A DNA stretch of 34,371 bases from Candidatus Cloacimonadota bacterium (lineage in GTDB: Bacteria; Cloacimonadota; Cloacimonadia; Cloacimonadales; Cloacimonadaceae): NCBI GenBank assembly GCA_012522935.1, contig JAAYJN010000078.1:1-34371 (forward strand), read 5' to 3'. Of the stretch, positions 25,674 through 34,028 are shown piece by piece; the first letter of the stretch is position 1, and each line of letters begins with the position of its first letter. The notes under the pieces were generated by a model. The model saw only the letters and a program-made list of their open reading frames with translations, was not told the origin of the DNA and ran no database searches. The translations under genes and the position numbers were made by a program.

Positions 25674-26047
25674 GATGGGCGTACCGCGATCAGGGAAATC
25701 TCCACCAAGCCATCTTTGGGCAGTCTTGCCACTTCGATGGCTTCCCGGGCGGGAAAGGGCTCTGTAAAATGAGTGGCATAGATTGCGTTTAGCTGGGCAA
25801 AATCGTTCATATCCTGCAAGAATACACTCACTTTCACCACGTTGTCAAACCCCAGCCCTGCCTCTTTGAGGATGGCTTCCAGGCTCTTAAACACACGCTT
25901 TGCCTGTGCTTCAAAGCCATCTTCCATCTCTTGTGTTTCAGGGTTTATCCCCAATTGACCGGAGATAAAGAGGATGTTTTCGCTCATTGCCGCCTGGGAG
26001 TAGGGTCCCACGGCTGCTGCTGCCAAAGTTGTGGAAATCGCTTTCAT
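25670..26047 (-). CDS. ridA: RidA family reactive-intermediate deaminase
   Basis: The 125-residue product is a full-length Rid protein: AVGPYSQAA (~12-20), LFISGQLGINPET (~26-38), VVKVSVFLQDMNDF (~70-83) and the signature PAREAIEVARLPKDGLVEISLIA (~98-120) with the active-site Arg. RidA hydrolyses enamine/imine intermediates released by PLP enzymes and so protects amino-acid metabolism. AAGGAG lies 6 nt before the ATG. The stop overlaps the adenosyltransferase start by 4 nt, and the HisRS-like gene ends 22 nt upstream. Confidence 0.95.
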   Translation of the reverse strand: MKAISTTLAAAAVGPYSQAAMSENILFISGQLGINPETQEMEDGFEAQAKRVFKSLEAILKEAGLGFDNVVKVSVFLQDMNDFAQLNAIYATHFTEPFPAREAIEVARLPKDGLVEISLIAVRPS

Positions 26048-26069
26048 TTCAGCTCCTTTGTTTTAAATA

Positions 26070-27377
26070 TCATTCATTATTGATGGCTTTGCGCGCCACC
26101 AACACTGCATTGGATATATCCGAGAGGGGGATATACTCCTGATGCTCTTTGATCAGATTATAAAGCAGGATCTTGCCGTCACGGATGTTTTGATCCCGGA
26201 TGGCAAATAACAGGCTGCAACCCTTGCGTTTTGCCCGCTGCATCTGCTGTGCCAGTTCATCGCCATTGATGCCAAATACGGTTCTCACTCCCAAGGCATG
26301 CAGTTCGTGAGTAATCTGTAACAGCATCATATCCATGGAGCTGGATTCTGCATAAAGATACACGGCAAAGGTGCCATTTTGAGACTCATAGACGTTGCGC
26401 TGTTTTAGGATGTCAAAGATGATATCCATATCCAGATAAAAACCCACGGCAGGCATGCTTTTGCCCGTAATCTGCTCTGATAGTTCGTCATATCTGCCGC
26501 CACCGCCGATGATGATCTCATTATCGCCCTGTCCCAATACAAAGTCAAACACAGTACCATTATAATAGGAAAAGTTCTTGTACAAAAATGGATCCATGCG
26601 GTAGCTGTGCCCCAGATTGGCCTGTATCTTTTTCAGCTTCACAAAGTCCGCATTGCAGCTATCACACAGATAATCCGTTATTTTGGGACCTTGGCTGAGG
26701 ATTTGTAAACAATTTGGGTCTTCACAGCGTCTGCGCTCAAGGGGATTCACGCTCAGTTTGGCAAAGCAATCCACACACAGCTCGCTTTCACTCTCTACCA
26801 AGAATCTGCGCATCTCTTTGATAAATTCCTGCCGGCAGCCTTTGCAGCCAAAGTTATTCAGCTTCAGCGTCACTTCGCCCAATCCCAGGGATTTGCAAAG
26901 CCTGATCCCCAAGGAGATCACCTCGCTTTCGCTGAGGATGCTGCTGCCGCCCAAGAGCTCCACACCCAGTTGATAAAACTCCTGCGGTTTACCCTGCGGG
27001 TCTTTGCGAAACATAGGACCATGATAGTACAATCTATGCAGTTCGTCTTCGGCAAGATATTGGGCTGCATAATCCAGCACGCTGATGGTTCCTTCCGGAC
27101 GCAGTGATATGGTGGATAGATCGTTATCCACCGCGCAGAGGGTGAGCGTGTCATCCACCGGCTCTCCCGTCTGACATTCGTCTTTTGGTGCTGATATGCC
27201 CCGGTTGATTATCTTATAATCCTGCAGTATGGAAAGGCGGATTTCCTCATAATCATACAGGGCGAGCACCTGATCTATTTCACTTTCAATCATCTTCCAG
27301 CGCCACACATCGGCAGGCATGAAGTGATGAAAGTTGTAGCTATGTTCGGGCATTAAATCTCCGTTTTTTGGATTCAT
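26070..27377 (-). CDS. Histidyl-tRNA synthetase-like protein, probably catalytically altered
   Basis: The ATG at 27377 is chosen (AAGGAG 4 nt upstream) over one at 27413; the product is 435 residues. It is clearly of HisRS descent: SLRPEGT (91-97), motif 2 YYHGPMFRKDPQGK with R124, GGGGRYDEL (291-299), AVGF (310-313) and a C-terminal anticodon-type domain (~332-435). But the histidine-specific segment usually RGLDYY is KNFSYY (267-272), and motif 3, usually GLER, is DMDI (316-319), so two catalytic arginines are missing. An insertion with eight Cys (178-241) probably binds zinc; cysteine-containing versions of this region occur in some bacterial HisRS. It may be a HisZ-like or other regulatory paralogue. 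Genuine HisRS is not in the window. Confidence 0.8.
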   Translation of the reverse strand: MNPKNGDLMPEHSYNFHHFMPADVWRWKMIESEIDQVLALYDYEEIRLSILQDYKIINRGISAPKDECQTGEPVDDTLTLCAVDNDLSTISLRPEGTISVLDYAAQYLAEDELHRLYYHGPMFRKDPQGKPQEFYQLGVELLGGSSILSESEVISLGIRLCKSLGLGEVTLKLNNFGCKGCRQEFIKEMRRFLVESESELCVDCFAKLSVNPLERRRCEDPNCLQILSQGPKITDYLCDSCNADFVKLKKIQANLGHSYRMDPFLYKNFSYYNGTVFDFVLGQGDNEIIIGGGGRYDELSEQITGKSMPAVGFYLDMDIIFDILKQRNVYESQNGTFAVYLYAESSSMDMMLLQITHELHALGVRTVFGINGDELAQQMQRAKRKGCSLLFAIRDQNIRDGKILLYNLIKEHQEYIPLSDISNAVLVARKAINNE

Positions 27378-27442
27378 GACTCTCCTTATGAAATACATAA
27401 GGTTTTCTGTCAATGGAAATTAGTTTTATACGATTGCAATCT

Positions 27443-30400
27443 TCAAGGCTTGAAGGAGGTAAATGGCTGTGAGATATTCCTGCGCCTTTCAAAGAGGGCA
27501 GCCATCTTGATATCAAGCTCGGAAATGGCAGGACGCACCACGTTGTCCAGATCAGCAGGATTCACGCTATCGGGATCAAATACTGGATAGGGCTTGCCTT
27601 TCAGCTCTTCTATCAGCTCGTCTGCCATGGCATTCCAAGGGTTTATATCTGCTAAGGCAGGCGTAATCCAGCCCAGCTCGTAAAATACTTTCAAGAGTTC
27701 GCACAGCTTGTTGCTCTTGGCAGGATCGTGGAAAAAGCTAACCGCCCCATAATTGCCAAGCATACTGGCACTTATCTCCAGATACGATACCTGTGGCAAG
27801 AGGAGGTCTGCGCGGGAATTGTCATCCTCAAAATGCTGGATGCTCACCTGGAAGGCAAGACAATCCTCGTCTCTCAGCTTGGCGCCCCACACCATCACAA
27901 AATCGGCTGGTTCCGCAGGGGCAAAGCTGGGTTCGATGGCGATCAAGCCACCCAAATTGGGATGATGGGTACCCACCATGATGTTGCGCGGAAAATCTTC
28001 ACTATCCTTTGCCAGCTTCCACACCTGCCAGGCGCCGCGGGTGCTGATGCGGTTGATATTATACAGATAGAGGCGTTTGCCACCTGGGGGCAGCTCTTGC
28101 AGTGTGTCATATTTGGCATCCACAAATCTGAGCCATGGAGCCTGGGAATCTCCCACGAATATCAGCTTCTTACCCTTGCGCTGCCTCAGCCTCAGCATGG
28201 TGCGCAATACCAAATCCACCTCATCACACACAATGTATTCGTCATACTCGTCCAAACGTCCATAAGGCTGGGGATCAGGGCTTACAAAGTAAGACGCCTT
28301 GCCCAGATGCAAGATGGAGGCATCCGCCCTCAACACTGCATTGGCGTTTTCCGCCGCCTTTTTGGCAATCAGCATTTCCTCCGTGGTGATATCTGGTGAA
28401 ATCTCAAAACGCATCGTTTTTGCCTGCACTGCTTTGGCTCTAATCAATTCCCTGGCTTCCCGCCAACTGATATCCTTCCACACGCTTCCTTCACGCAGGC
28501 GAGGCTGTTTCAACCTGTTGGGTGCTATCAGCGCCTGCCAGCCAAAGCGTCCGTTAAAGCAGAGGTTACGCCCGTTAAAACGCTGCAAATCGTCTTCATC
28601 CGGGGTCTCAATCAGGGTGGGCACACCGCTTTGGGTTTCCACCTTGATATAACAGCCGCTGCCGCACAAACCACAGTTTTGCACCGTTTCATCTTTAATC
28701 AAGGGATTCAGCTTGTAGTGTGCATTGCGCTCTGCCAAAGCGCCCACAGGACACACGGCGATGCATTTGCCACAGCTTTCACAGGTGGTCTGGGTGAGGG
28801 ATTGTCCAAATTCTGGAACCACCACCGCGGCAAAACCACGGTGGATAAAGCCTAAGACCGCCGGTCCTTGTATTTCCGCACAGGTGCGCAGACAGCGGGC
28901 GCAGTTGATACACTTATTGGTATCACGCAGTATATAGGGATGGGTGTGATCGATGGGATGCTTGTTGATGCTGCCGGGGAAGTTGAGCGCATCCACCTCA
29001 TACTCGGTACAGTATTCCCTCAGGGCACAGGTTTCATTGATCTGGCATCCACATTCCAAACAGCGGGATGCTTCGCTGCGCGCCTGATATTCGCTAAAGC
29101 CCAGCTCCACCTCTTCAAAGGTGCTCACAGCCTTGGGCAGGGGCAATTCCGGCATATTGATCCGCTCTATCTGGCGATAAATCTCATATTCCTTGGTGGA
29201 GATGTCTTCTATGCGATAGCCCTTTTTGGAATCAAACTCAGCACGGCGCGGCTGGATGGGCTGTCCTTTCAGATATCTGTCAATGGCTTCCGCTGCCGCT
29301 CTTCCATCTGCAATGGCTTCAATGGCGGTGGCGGCTCCACGGCGGAAATCTCCGCCTGCAAACACATTATCCAAGCCCGTGTACATGCTCTTTTCATCGG
29401 ATACCACCGTTTGCCAGCGGCTTAAGGGGATGATCTGCCCGTCAATCTTGTTTTCCTCTTCCGCAAAGAGATCAACCTCCGGCACCTGCGAGATGGCGGC
29501 AATGATGGAATCAAATTCCTCATTATAAAAGTCACCCGTGGGTTCCGGACGCCTGCGCCCGCTGGAATCCGGCTCACCCAGTTTCATCTTTTCTATCACC
29601 ACATTGGTCAGTTTGCCTGCATCCCCCAGATATTCCACCGGGTTGGAGAGGAAATGGAACCGTACGCCTTCCTCGGCTGCGGCATCTATTTCAAAGGATT
29701 CCGCCGGCATCTCTTCCCGGGTGCGGCGATAGATCACAGATACTTCACAGCCCAGTCTGATAGCAGTGCGGGCACAATCGATGGCAGTATTGCCTCCGCC
29801 CACCACCGCCACCTTTTTGCCCAAATGTGGGGTATCGCCCAAGGCATGTGCTTTCAAAAAGTCCACACCCAGATGGCAGCCTTGCAAATCGCTGCCTTTC
29901 ACCGGCATGGGCACTGCCTTCTGGGCACCAATCGCCACATACACGGCGTCATAGCTCTTGCTGAGCTCAGCCAAAAACACGTCTTTGCCAAGGCTGATGC
30001 CATAATCTATCTGCATCCCATTGAGGCACATCAGATCTATTTCCGCATCCAATATCTCTTTGGGCAGGCGATATTCCGGGATGCCATAGCGCAGCCAGCC
30101 ACCCGCCTGGGGAGCGGCTTCAAACACGCGCACCTCATGCCCATTATTGGATAGATAATACCCGCAGGTAAGCCCTGAAGGTCCGGCTCCGATGATGGCA
30201 ATCCTCTTGCCCGTGCTCTCTTCTTTTGCCGGCACATAGTTCCACACATCGCCCAAGTCTTCATCCGCGGCATAACGCTTTAGCTGGCGGATGGCTACCG
30301 GATCTTCCACTATCTGGCGTCTGCACTCCTGCTCACAAAATGCAGGACACACCCTGCCTATGGATAGGGGCATGGGCAAAGTGTCTTTGATCACCTTCAC

Positions 30401-30781
30401 CGCATCATGGTATTGACCGTTGGCTATCAACGACACATAGCTTTGCACGTCCACATGATCAGGGCACGCCAGCTTGCAGGGAGCTTCACAATCTGCATAG
30501 TGGTTGGAGATCAACAGCTCCAGCGCCATCTTGCGGGCGGCATGGATATCCTCGCTATCGGTCACTATCTCCATCCCTGGGCTCACCATGGTTCCGCAGG
30601 AGGTCACAAAGCCCTTGCGCCCCTTCACCTCCACTGCACATACCCAGCAGGAGCCATAAGGATTGAGCTCGTCATCATGACACAATGTGGGGATTTGTAT
30701 CCCTTCCATTCTTGCCAGATCCAGGATGCTGATGCCCTCTTCAGTCTCTATCTTTTTGCCGTTCAAAATCACTTCAATCAT
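27443..30781 (-). CDS. Fused NuoG/GltD-type iron-sulfur flavoprotein, putative bifurcating-complex subunit
   Basis: The 1112-residue product has in order: a [2Fe-2S] ferredoxin domain (C34, C45, C48, C62); a Cys cluster HYADCEAPCKLAC (~94-106) leading into a GltD/NfnB-like domain with Fe-S ligands (CPAFCEQEC), FAD motif IIGAGPSGL (~196-204) and NAD(P) motif VVGGGNTAID (~325-335); a cysteine motif CLECGC; two [4Fe-4S] sets (CINCARCLRTC, CESCGKCIAVCP); and a shortened NuoG/molybdopterin-oxidoreductase-like region (~705-1112) starting NCGLCGSGC. No [FeFe]-hydrogenase H-cluster motif is present, and no Mo active-site segment was seen. With the NuoF- and NuoE-like genes it probably forms a soluble NAD(P)H/ferredoxin complex related to HydABC and Stn/Bfu transhydrogenases; inferred. 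It starts 9 nt after the NuoF-like gene. Confidence 0.85.
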   Translation of the reverse strand: MIEVILNGKKIETEEGISILDLARMEGIQIPTLCHDDELNPYGSCWVCAVEVKGRKGFVTSCGTMVSPGMEIVTDSEDIHAARKMALELLISNHYADCEAPCKLACPDHVDVQSYVSLIANGQYHDAVKVIKDTLPMPLSIGRVCPAFCEQECRRQIVEDPVAIRQLKRYAADEDLGDVWNYVPAKEESTGKRIAIIGAGPSGLTCGYYLSNNGHEVRVFEAAPQAGGWLRYGIPEYRLPKEILDAEIDLMCLNGMQIDYGISLGKDVFLAELSKSYDAVYVAIGAQKAVPMPVKGSDLQGCHLGVDFLKAHALGDTPHLGKKVAVVGGGNTAIDCARTAIRLGCEVSVIYRRTREEMPAESFEIDAAAEEGVRFHFLSNPVEYLGDAGKLTNVVIEKMKLGEPDSSGRRRPEPTGDFYNEEFDSIIAAISQVPEVDLFAEEENKIDGQIIPLSRWQTVVSDEKSMYTGLDNVFAGGDFRRGAATAIEAIADGRAAAEAIDRYLKGQPIQPRRAEFDSKKGYRIEDISTKEYEIYRQIERINMPELPLPKAVSTFEEVELGFSEYQARSEASRCLECGCQINETCALREYCTEYEVDALNFPGSINKHPIDHTHPYILRDTNKCINCARCLRTCAEIQGPAVLGFIHRGFAAVVVPEFGQSLTQTTCESCGKCIAVCPVGALAERNAHYKLNPLIKDETVQNCGLCGSGCYIKVETQSGVPTLIETPDEDDLQRFNGRNLCFNGRFGWQALIAPNRLKQPRLREGSVWKDISWREARELIRAKAVQAKTMRFEISPDITTEEMLIAKKAAENANAVLRADASILHLGKASYFVSPDPQPYGRLDEYDEYIVCDEVDLVLRTMLRLRQRKGKKLIFVGDSQAPWLRFVDAKYDTLQELPPGGKRLYLYNINRISTRGAWQVWKLAKDSEDFPRNIMVGTHHPNLGGLIAIEPSFAPAEPADFVMVWGAKLRDEDCLAFQVSIQHFEDDNSRADLLLPQVSYLEISASMLGNYGAVSFFHDPAKSNKLCELLKVFYELGWITPALADINPWNAMADELIEELKGKPYPVFDPDSVNPADLDNVVRPAISELDIKMAALFERRRNISQPFTSFKP

Positions 30782-30790
30782 TATCTTCTC

Positions 30791-32560
30791 CTACTCTCTC
30801 ACAATCGCATCAAACTTACAAGCCTTAAAACACTCTCCACAGCGGATACAAAGCTCCTGATCTATCACATGCGGATTCTTTACACTGCCGGAGATGCAAT
30901 TCACGGGACACACGCGGGCACACAGGGTGCAGCCAATACATTTATCCTCCACTATCCGATAGCTAAGAAGGGCACTGCACACCTTAGCCGGACAGCGTTT
31001 CTCCTCGATATGGGCAATGTATTCATCACGGAAATAGCGCAGGGTGGTAAGGACAGGATTGGGAGCGGATTGCCCCAAGCCACACAGCGAACTCTTGTTG
31101 ATATTCACCGCCAAATCCTCCAGCCTTTTTAAATCCTCCATCTCCCCTTTGCCTTCCGTAATGCGGGTAAGGATTTCCAACATCCTGAGGGTGCCCAATC
31201 TGCAAAAGGTGCATTTGCCACAGGATTCATTTTGGGTGAAATTGAGGAAATAGCGTGCCACATCCACGATGCAGGTGCCTGTATCCATCACCACGATGCC
31301 GCCGGAGCCCATGATGGCACCCGTGGCATTGATGCTCTCATAATCCACCAAGGTATCCAACAGCGATTCCGGGATACAGCCTCCGCTGGGGCCGCCCAAT
31401 TGCACCGCTTTGAAGGGCAGGTGGCTCTTCATGCCACCGCCCACCTTGTAGATGATATCGCGGATATTGATGCCCATGGGCACTTCAATCAAGCCGCTGC
31501 CTGCCACCTTGCCAGCCAAGGCAAATACCTTGGTTCCGGGGGAATCCTTGGTTCCCATCTTGCGAAATTCCTCTGCCCCATGCAGCAGAATCCAGGCGAT
31601 ATTTGCCCAAGTCTCCACGTTGTTGATATTGGTGGGCAGCTCCCACAAACCGCTTTCACTGGGGTAAGGAGGGCGGATGGTGGGCATGCCGCGCTTGCCT
31701 TCGATGGAGTGCATCAAGGCTGTTTCCTCGCCACACACAAAGGCTCCCGCACCTTCCTTTACTTTCAAGGTGAAGTTGAGACCGCTGCCCAAGATGTCTT
31801 GCCCCAAATAGTTTTTGGCAGTGGCAGCTTGAATGGCGATATTGAGGTGATGCACTGCCAGAGGGTATTCCGCCCGGCAGTAGATATAGCCCTCATCCGC
31901 TCCAATGGCCAAAGCGCCGATGATCATCCCTTCGATTATCTTATGGGGATCACCCTCCAAAACGCTGCGGTCCATAAATGCACCGGGATCTCCCTCATCG
32001 GCATTGCACACCACATATTTCTTATCACCCGGCGCCACGCGGGCAAAGCTCCATTTGACTCCGGTGGAAAATCCCGCTCCGCCTCTGCCTCGCAATCCGG
32101 CATCCTTCACCACAGAGATGATGTCTTCGGGTGTCATTGCCAATGCCTTGCGCAATGCTTCGTATCCGCCCTGCGCTTCATAATCTTCCAACGAGGTGGG
32201 GTCGATCACTCCACAATTACTGAGCACAATACGCTGTTGAGAAGCCAAAAGCTCATTACGAGGAGCGTCACAATTTTCTGCCAATATCACATGGGAAGCT
32301 GGGGTGCCTCCCTGTATATATTCATTTATCAATGGTATGATGTTGTCTGCGTCCACTTTACCCAAGGTGATGCTGCCTTGAGGCATGCCGCTCAGCTCCA
32401 CCACGGGCTCTTCAAAACACATCCCGATGCAGGCGGTTTGCTTTAGCTGCACAGGCAAGGGATTCTCGGCTAAATACGCCTCTAATCTATCATACACTTC
32501 CTGGGCGCCGGCCGCTATTCCGCAGCTTGCCAATCCCACTTTAATTATCGTCTTTTCCAT
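30791..32560 (-). CDS. NuoF/HydB-like NADH-binding flavoprotein subunit
   Basis: The ATG at 32560 is preferred (GGAG 6 nt upstream); one at 32572, overlapping the previous stop by 1 nt, is the alternative. The ~589-residue product has an N-terminal thioredoxin-like [2Fe-2S] domain with three visible Cys (C13, C44, C48; the usual fourth is not obvious), the FMN/NADH domain (GLRGRGGAGFSTG, NADEGDPGAF), an SLBB-type segment, the N3 [4Fe-4S] site (ESCGKCTFCRLG) and a C-terminal pair of [4Fe-4S] clusters (CIGCTLCARVCP, CIRCGECFKACK). This order is that of the HydB/BfuB subunit of electron-bifurcating hydrogenases and relatives, where FMN splits electrons between NAD(H) and ferredoxin. It lies between the NuoE-like and the GltD/NuoG fusion genes in one operon. 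Confidence 0.93.
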   Translation of the reverse strand: MEKTIIKVGLASCGIAAGAQEVYDRLEAYLAENPLPVQLKQTACIGMCFEEPVVELSGMPQGSITLGKVDADNIIPLINEYIQGGTPASHVILAENCDAPRNELLASQQRIVLSNCGVIDPTSLEDYEAQGGYEALRKALAMTPEDIISVVKDAGLRGRGGAGFSTGVKWSFARVAPGDKKYVVCNADEGDPGAFMDRSVLEGDPHKIIEGMIIGALAIGADEGYIYCRAEYPLAVHHLNIAIQAATAKNYLGQDILGSGLNFTLKVKEGAGAFVCGEETALMHSIEGKRGMPTIRPPYPSESGLWELPTNINNVETWANIAWILLHGAEEFRKMGTKDSPGTKVFALAGKVAGSGLIEVPMGINIRDIIYKVGGGMKSHLPFKAVQLGGPSGGCIPESLLDTLVDYESINATGAIMGSGGIVVMDTGTCIVDVARYFLNFTQNESCGKCTFCRLGTLRMLEILTRITEGKGEMEDLKRLEDLAVNINKSSLCGLGQSAPNPVLTTLRYFRDEYIAHIEEKRCPAKVCSALLSYRIVEDKCIGCTLCARVCPVNCISGSVKNPHVIDQELCIRCGECFKACKFDAIVRE

Positions 32561-32571
32561 GGCTGTCTCCA

Positions 32572-33036
32572 TCAGTATGCGTATTTATCCAAAATGCCGG
32601 CAATGGCATCAGGGGTGAGCTTGCCATAAGTGTGATCGTCTATCATGATCACAGGCGCCAGGCTGCAACAGCCCAGGCACGCCACTTCCACCAGGGTGAA
32701 GCGAAAGTCCTGGGTGGTATCCTCACCTTGCCCCAGCTTCAAATAATCCATCAAAGCCGTTTTGATGGCATCAACGTCGGACACATGACACGCCGTGCCC
32801 TTGCAAATGCGGATGATATGTTTGCCTTGCGGCTTGAGCCTGAACATAGAGTAAAAAGTGGCAACGCCATAAATCTCTGCCACAGGAATATCCAACTTGG
32901 CAGATATATAGCGCATCGTGTCAGGATTCAGGTAGCCTTCCAGGTCCTGAACTTCCTGCAACAAGGGTATCAATGCGCCCTTTTGATCGCGGTATTTATA
33001 TATGAGGGCGTCGAGGTTTACATGGTCTTTGTGCAT
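32572..33036 (-). CDS. NuoE/HydC-like [2Fe-2S] subunit
   Basis: The 154-residue product is a thioredoxin-like [2Fe-2S] protein with all four ligands: C-x4-C in RICKGTACHV and C-x3-C in ACLGCCSLAP. The N-terminal helical part includes LIPLLQEVQDLEGYL and EIYGVATFYSMFRL, as in NuoE. It passes electrons to or from the NuoF-like FMN subunit. AAAGGAT lies 7 nt before the ATG. It is the first gene of the minus-strand unit that runs to gpmA and overlaps the alternative start of the next gene by 1 nt. Confidence 0.95.
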   Translation of the reverse strand: MHKDHVNLDALIYKYRDQKGALIPLLQEVQDLEGYLNPDTMRYISAKLDIPVAEIYGVATFYSMFRLKPQGKHIIRICKGTACHVSDVDAIKTALMDYLKLGQGEDTTQDFRFTLVEVACLGCCSLAPVIMIDDHTYGKLTPDAIAGILDKYAY

Positions 33037-33383
33037 GAATCGATCCTTTGCATTTTAAAGCAGATTGCCATGAAAATGATGATTTCTCAAGGCAATAACT
33101 CTATAGATACGCCAAAATCCAAGTGGGTTGTTATGTCAATTCATTTATGCACTTTTCTGCTTTGTCGCGAGCGTAGCGAGCCCTCTCTGTCCCCTGCCTT
33201 CTGCTTAGATAAACTCAAAGACTATTATATTGTCATATCCTGTTATAGGTTGAGATTCCACTTTATATGTCGAGCCTAATTTATTGGCCGGCAATGAAAA
33301 CTGCAGATGCAAACCCCAAAACTGCAAATCATGGGAAAGGTATCAACAAAAAAAGCAATTAGTTAGACCTCCGGATATGTCGA
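33037..33383. other. Intergenic region upstream of the redox operon
   Basis: No convincing gene in 347 nt. It should contain the promoter for the minus-strand redox operon, but I see no confident -35/-10 pair. A short GC-rich phrase gtcgcgagcgtagcgagcc (33163-33181) followed by ctctgtcccctgcc resembles fragments of the repeat blocks at 540-1290 (gctcgcttcgctcgcgat). A seven-A run at 33349-33355 (T-run on the minus strand) lies past the next gene's stop without a clear stem. Confidence 0.5.
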
Positions 33384-34028
33384 TTACTTCCAGTTTTCAT
33401 GGTTTTTTTGGGCTCGCCATACTGCCTTACAATACTTGCACCTATAAGTGTGCAATACTTTTGCATAAGACACAGGCACAGTATCGTCCCTCACTATGCT
33501 ACCCCTTTTCTGACCGGAATTATCAAGGATTTCTTCCGTAATCCTTTTTTCTTTGGTGCCCATCCATCGCTCAAGAACTTGTGGAGTACTAATCTCCTTT
33601 GCTGCCCACATCCTACCACACTTTCTGCATTTTCTTTTTATGCCACCAATTATGTAAAACAATAGCACAGCAGCAGCTAAAATTATCAACATAATTACAA
33701 TGCTTTGATTCTCTTTATTTTTACTCTCTACGTGACTCTTTTCTTCTGTGGTTGGATTCTCGATACGGTCTGAATCATCATGTAATGCTACAGCTTCGTT
33801 ACTGGTTTGCTTGCTTGTAATAATCTCTTGTTCTTCATCAGTAATCGTGTTATTAATTTGTACATCGTTCTCCAAAGAAGAAGCTGGTTCAATCTCGCTT
33901 CCATATACAGTATCCAAAGAGTCAGACGTCATTTGATCATATTGTGTATCCATACTTTGTATGACTTCTTCAGAATTAAGGATGCCAATAAATACTACAA
34001 AAATAACACATAATACTAAGTGCTTCAT
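33384..34028 (-). CDS. Single-span membrane protein with cytoplasmic-type zinc ribbon, unknown function
   Basis: AAGGAG lies 8 nt before the ATG. The 214-residue product has a signal peptide or first span (~1-18, VLCVIFVVFIGIL), a low-complexity acidic region rich in Ser, Thr, Asp and Glu (~19-108), a transmembrane helix (~109-129, SIVIMLIILAAAVLLFYIIGG), then KRKCRKCGRMW (C134, C137) and RCKYCKAVW (C197, C200), a split zinc ribbon of the rubredoxin-like type. With a cleaved signal, the acidic part would be outside and the zinc ribbon in the cytoplasm. No family recognised. The base composition is noticeably more AT-rich than the neighbouring operon, which could indicate separate origin. It is monocistronic as far as seen. 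Confidence 0.7.
   Translation of the reverse strand: MKHLVLCVIFVVFIGILNSEEVIQSMDTQYDQMTSDSLDTVYGSEIEPASSLENDVQINNTITDEEQEIITSKQTSNEAVALHDDSDRIENPTTEEKSHVESKNKENQSIVIMLIILAAAVLLFYIIGGIKRKCRKCGRMWAAKEISTPQVLERWMGTKEKRITEEILDNSGQKRGSIVRDDTVPVSYAKVLHTYRCKYCKAVWRAQKNHENWK

Noticed and set aside
27443-32560. Annotating the complex as an [FeFe] hydrogenase (HydABC)
   Set aside because: The large subunit has none of the three H-cluster cysteine signatures and instead has a GltD-type flavoprotein domain and a NuoG-like end.
33284-33541. 85-codon plus-strand frame near the right end
   Set aside because: It overlaps the 3' end of the well-supported zinc-ribbon gene on the other strand and shows no protein-like features.
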